Shown here one piece after another: positions 12,947 to 14,118 of a stretch of DNA of 14,118 nucleotides. The position numbers and the translations under genes are program-made. The DNA comes from Bacteroidaceae bacterium (lineage in GTDB: Bacteria; Bacteroidota; Bacteroidia; Bacteroidales; Bacteroidaceae), in assembly GCA_900752815.1 (NCBI GenBank), contig CAADWS010000154.1:1-14118 (forward strand), in the 5' to 3' direction. The notes beneath the pieces are model-generated. The model was not told the DNA's origin and searched no databases. It was given only the letters and a program-made list of their open reading frames with translations. Every line of letters begins with the position of its first letter. Within the stretch, counting starts at the first letter, position 1.

Positions 12947-14118
12947 TCAAGAAAACACAGGAATTACCACTTCGATGCGCCCTCCTTCAGGGCCGAAATC
13001 GGCCGAAAAGGTGGCATTCATGGCAGCCGCCCGCTCTTTCATGGTGCGCAAGCCGATGCCGGCGCGGGCCGGCTGCTGTGCTGTCCCGTTGTCGGTGATG
13101 CGGAGCAGCAGGCGGGGCAGTTCCCAGCTGAGACTGATGCTGACGGCCGTAGCGCCGGAATGCTTGAGCGAGTTGGCAACGGCTTCCTGCACGATGCGGT
13201 AAATGTTGATGGAAAGCGACTCGGGCAACGGGGCGGCCTCGGGCGGAGACACGCTGAGACTGACGCTGCAGGAGAGGGTGGAAACAGAGCGGACAAAGTG
13301 CTGGAGCACCTGCACAAGGGTGGCTTCGCTAAAGGCGGGCGTGATGAGTTCGTGCGACACGCGGCGCACGTCCTCCCGACTGGCCCGCAGCGTTTCCAGC
13401 CATTGCTGCGGCGGAACGTCGGCGGCCTGCATCTGCATTTCGAGGGCGAAAAGATGGTTGCAGATGCCGTCGTGCAACTCGCGGGCCAGGCGCGTGTGCT
13501 CCTCCTCCAGCTGTGCGAGATACTGGCGGGTCAGCGCCTGCTCGGTTTCGTGCTGCGCCTTCTCAAATTCGTGCTGCCGCTCTTCGGCTTCCCGGCGCAG
13601 ACGCTCGTTGCGCAGCTTCTGCCGTTGCAGCAGATAGGCGGCAGCGGTGCCCAGCAGCAAGAGGAGGGCCAGCGAGGCGCCCACCCACAGCTGCAACCTG
13701 CGCTCGGCTTCGCGTTCCTGCTCCTGAAGGCGCTCGATTTCCAGCTCCTTCTTCTGCGTTTCATATTTCACGGACAGTTCCTCGAGCTGGCGGCTCTGCT
13801 CGGCACGGTAGAGCGAGTCGTGCAGCGCCGCGGCCTTGCCGAGCGTCTCATAGGCATTGCGATAGTCGCCGCGGTCGCGATAGACAGCATGAAGGTTGTT
13901 GTAGACATCATAAAGCACAAAGGGATACTGGCCGATGCCGTCGGTCTGCAACAGCCGGCGGGCGGTGCGGATGGCACTGTCATACCGACGGGAGGTCTGC
14001 TCCAGATAAAAACGGACCTGCAGATAGCCGATGACGGTCATGACCGACTGCACCTGCGGCACCAGCGACTCGGCCTTGCGCAAGGCAGCCTCCACCTCAG
14101 CCTGTGGACGCCCCGTGC
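12947..14118 (-). CDS. Sensor histidine kinase with N-terminal TPR-like region (partial, 5' end outside window)
   Basis: The frame is open to the window edge, so the N-terminus is missing; 389 complete codons are visible. A GTG at 14095 is an internal valine, not a convincing start. In order from the edge: helical TPR-like repeats (codons in about 14118-13800, with YDSAIRTARRLLQ and YRNAYETLGKAAAL), a Glu/Arg-rich coiled coil, one transmembrane helix (about 13693-13628, WVGASLALLLLLGTAAAYLL), another coiled coil, then a HisKA_3-type dimerisation domain with phosphoacceptor His (codon 13474-13472, in RELHDGICNHLF) and an HATPase_c domain with N-box EAVANSLKHS, G1 ITDNGT and G2 AGIGLRTMKERA. 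All catalytic motifs are intact. This is the usual Bacteroidetes build: TPRs probably periplasmic, kinase cytoplasmic. The signal it senses is unknown. It pairs with the response regulator just downstream. Confidence 0.92.
   Translation of the reverse strand, partial: TGRPQAEVEAALRKAESLVPQVQSVMTVIGYLQVRFYLEQTSRRYDSAIRTARRLLQTDGIGQYPFVLYDVYNNLHAVYRDRGDYRNAYETLGKAAALHDSLYRAEQSRQLEELSVKYETQKKELEIERLQEQEREAERRLQLWVGASLALLLLLGTAAAYLLQRQKLRNERLRREAEERQHEFEKAQHETEQALTRQYLAQLEEEHTRLARELHDGICNHLFALEMQMQAADVPPQQWLETLRASREDVRRVSHELITPAFSEATLVQVLQHFVRSVSTLSCSVSLSVSPPEAAPLPESLSINIYRIVQEAVANSLKHSGATAVSISLSWELPRLLLRITDNGTAQQPARAGIGLRTMKERAAAMNATFSADFGPEGGRIEVVIPVFS

Overview
The window looks like Bacteroidales chromosome (Bacteroidetes). 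It is fairly GC-rich by eye. Start codons lack clear Shine-Dalgarno sequences, several genes have a perfect TAnnTTTG -7 box of the Bacteroides type, and the gene content fits: a lipoprotein of carbohydrate-active type, a secreted choloylglycine hydrolase, a TPR-containing histidine kinase and a split-gene MacAB-like exporter. I cannot name the species. No IS element, phage gene, tRNA, rRNA or CRISPR array was seen.

Layout. (1) 1-220: non-coding left edge with a hairpin and a promoter. (2) 221-3645, plus strand: a two-gene unit with an ATGA overlap, a large lipoprotein resembling a glycoside hydrolase followed by a secreted calcineurin-like phosphoesterase. (3) 3646-3970: convergent gap with hairpins and a tandem array of 21-bp units. 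(4) 9760-3971, minus strand: a five-gene efflux operon in the order ABC ATPase, FtsX/MacB-type permease, second permease, HlyD/MacA-type adaptor, TolC-type outer-membrane protein, enough for a complete tripartite pump. (5) 9761-10121: divergent control region with opposing -7 boxes, a 10-bp direct repeat and a hairpin at the predicted mRNA start. (6) 10122-11785, plus strand: a choloylglycine (bile salt) hydrolase family enzyme and a YhcH/YjgK/YiaL family protein. (7) 11786-12212: second convergent gap with a large terminator and a second 21-bp array, inverted relative to the first. (8) 14118-12213, minus strand: a two-component pair, with the kinase cut by the window edge and a NarL/FixJ-type response regulator.

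The most unusual signal is the pair of tandem arrays at 3698-3781 and 12031-12114. Each has about four units of 21 bp built on CAGTCAGTACTTTAG. They share an exact 28-nt match in inverted orientation, lie in the two convergent intergenic gaps, and bracket the efflux and hydrolase block of about 8.3 kb. Each follows a stop codon (phosphoesterase, response regulator) in the same relative orientation, and a similar GGCTGCCYGC hairpin segment precedes each. I do not recognise them as a described element.

A plausible but unproven view of the gene set is that the divergent exporter and hydrolase form an envelope-stress or bile-response module. The kinase and regulator pair is nearby, but nothing in the sequence ties it to these genes.
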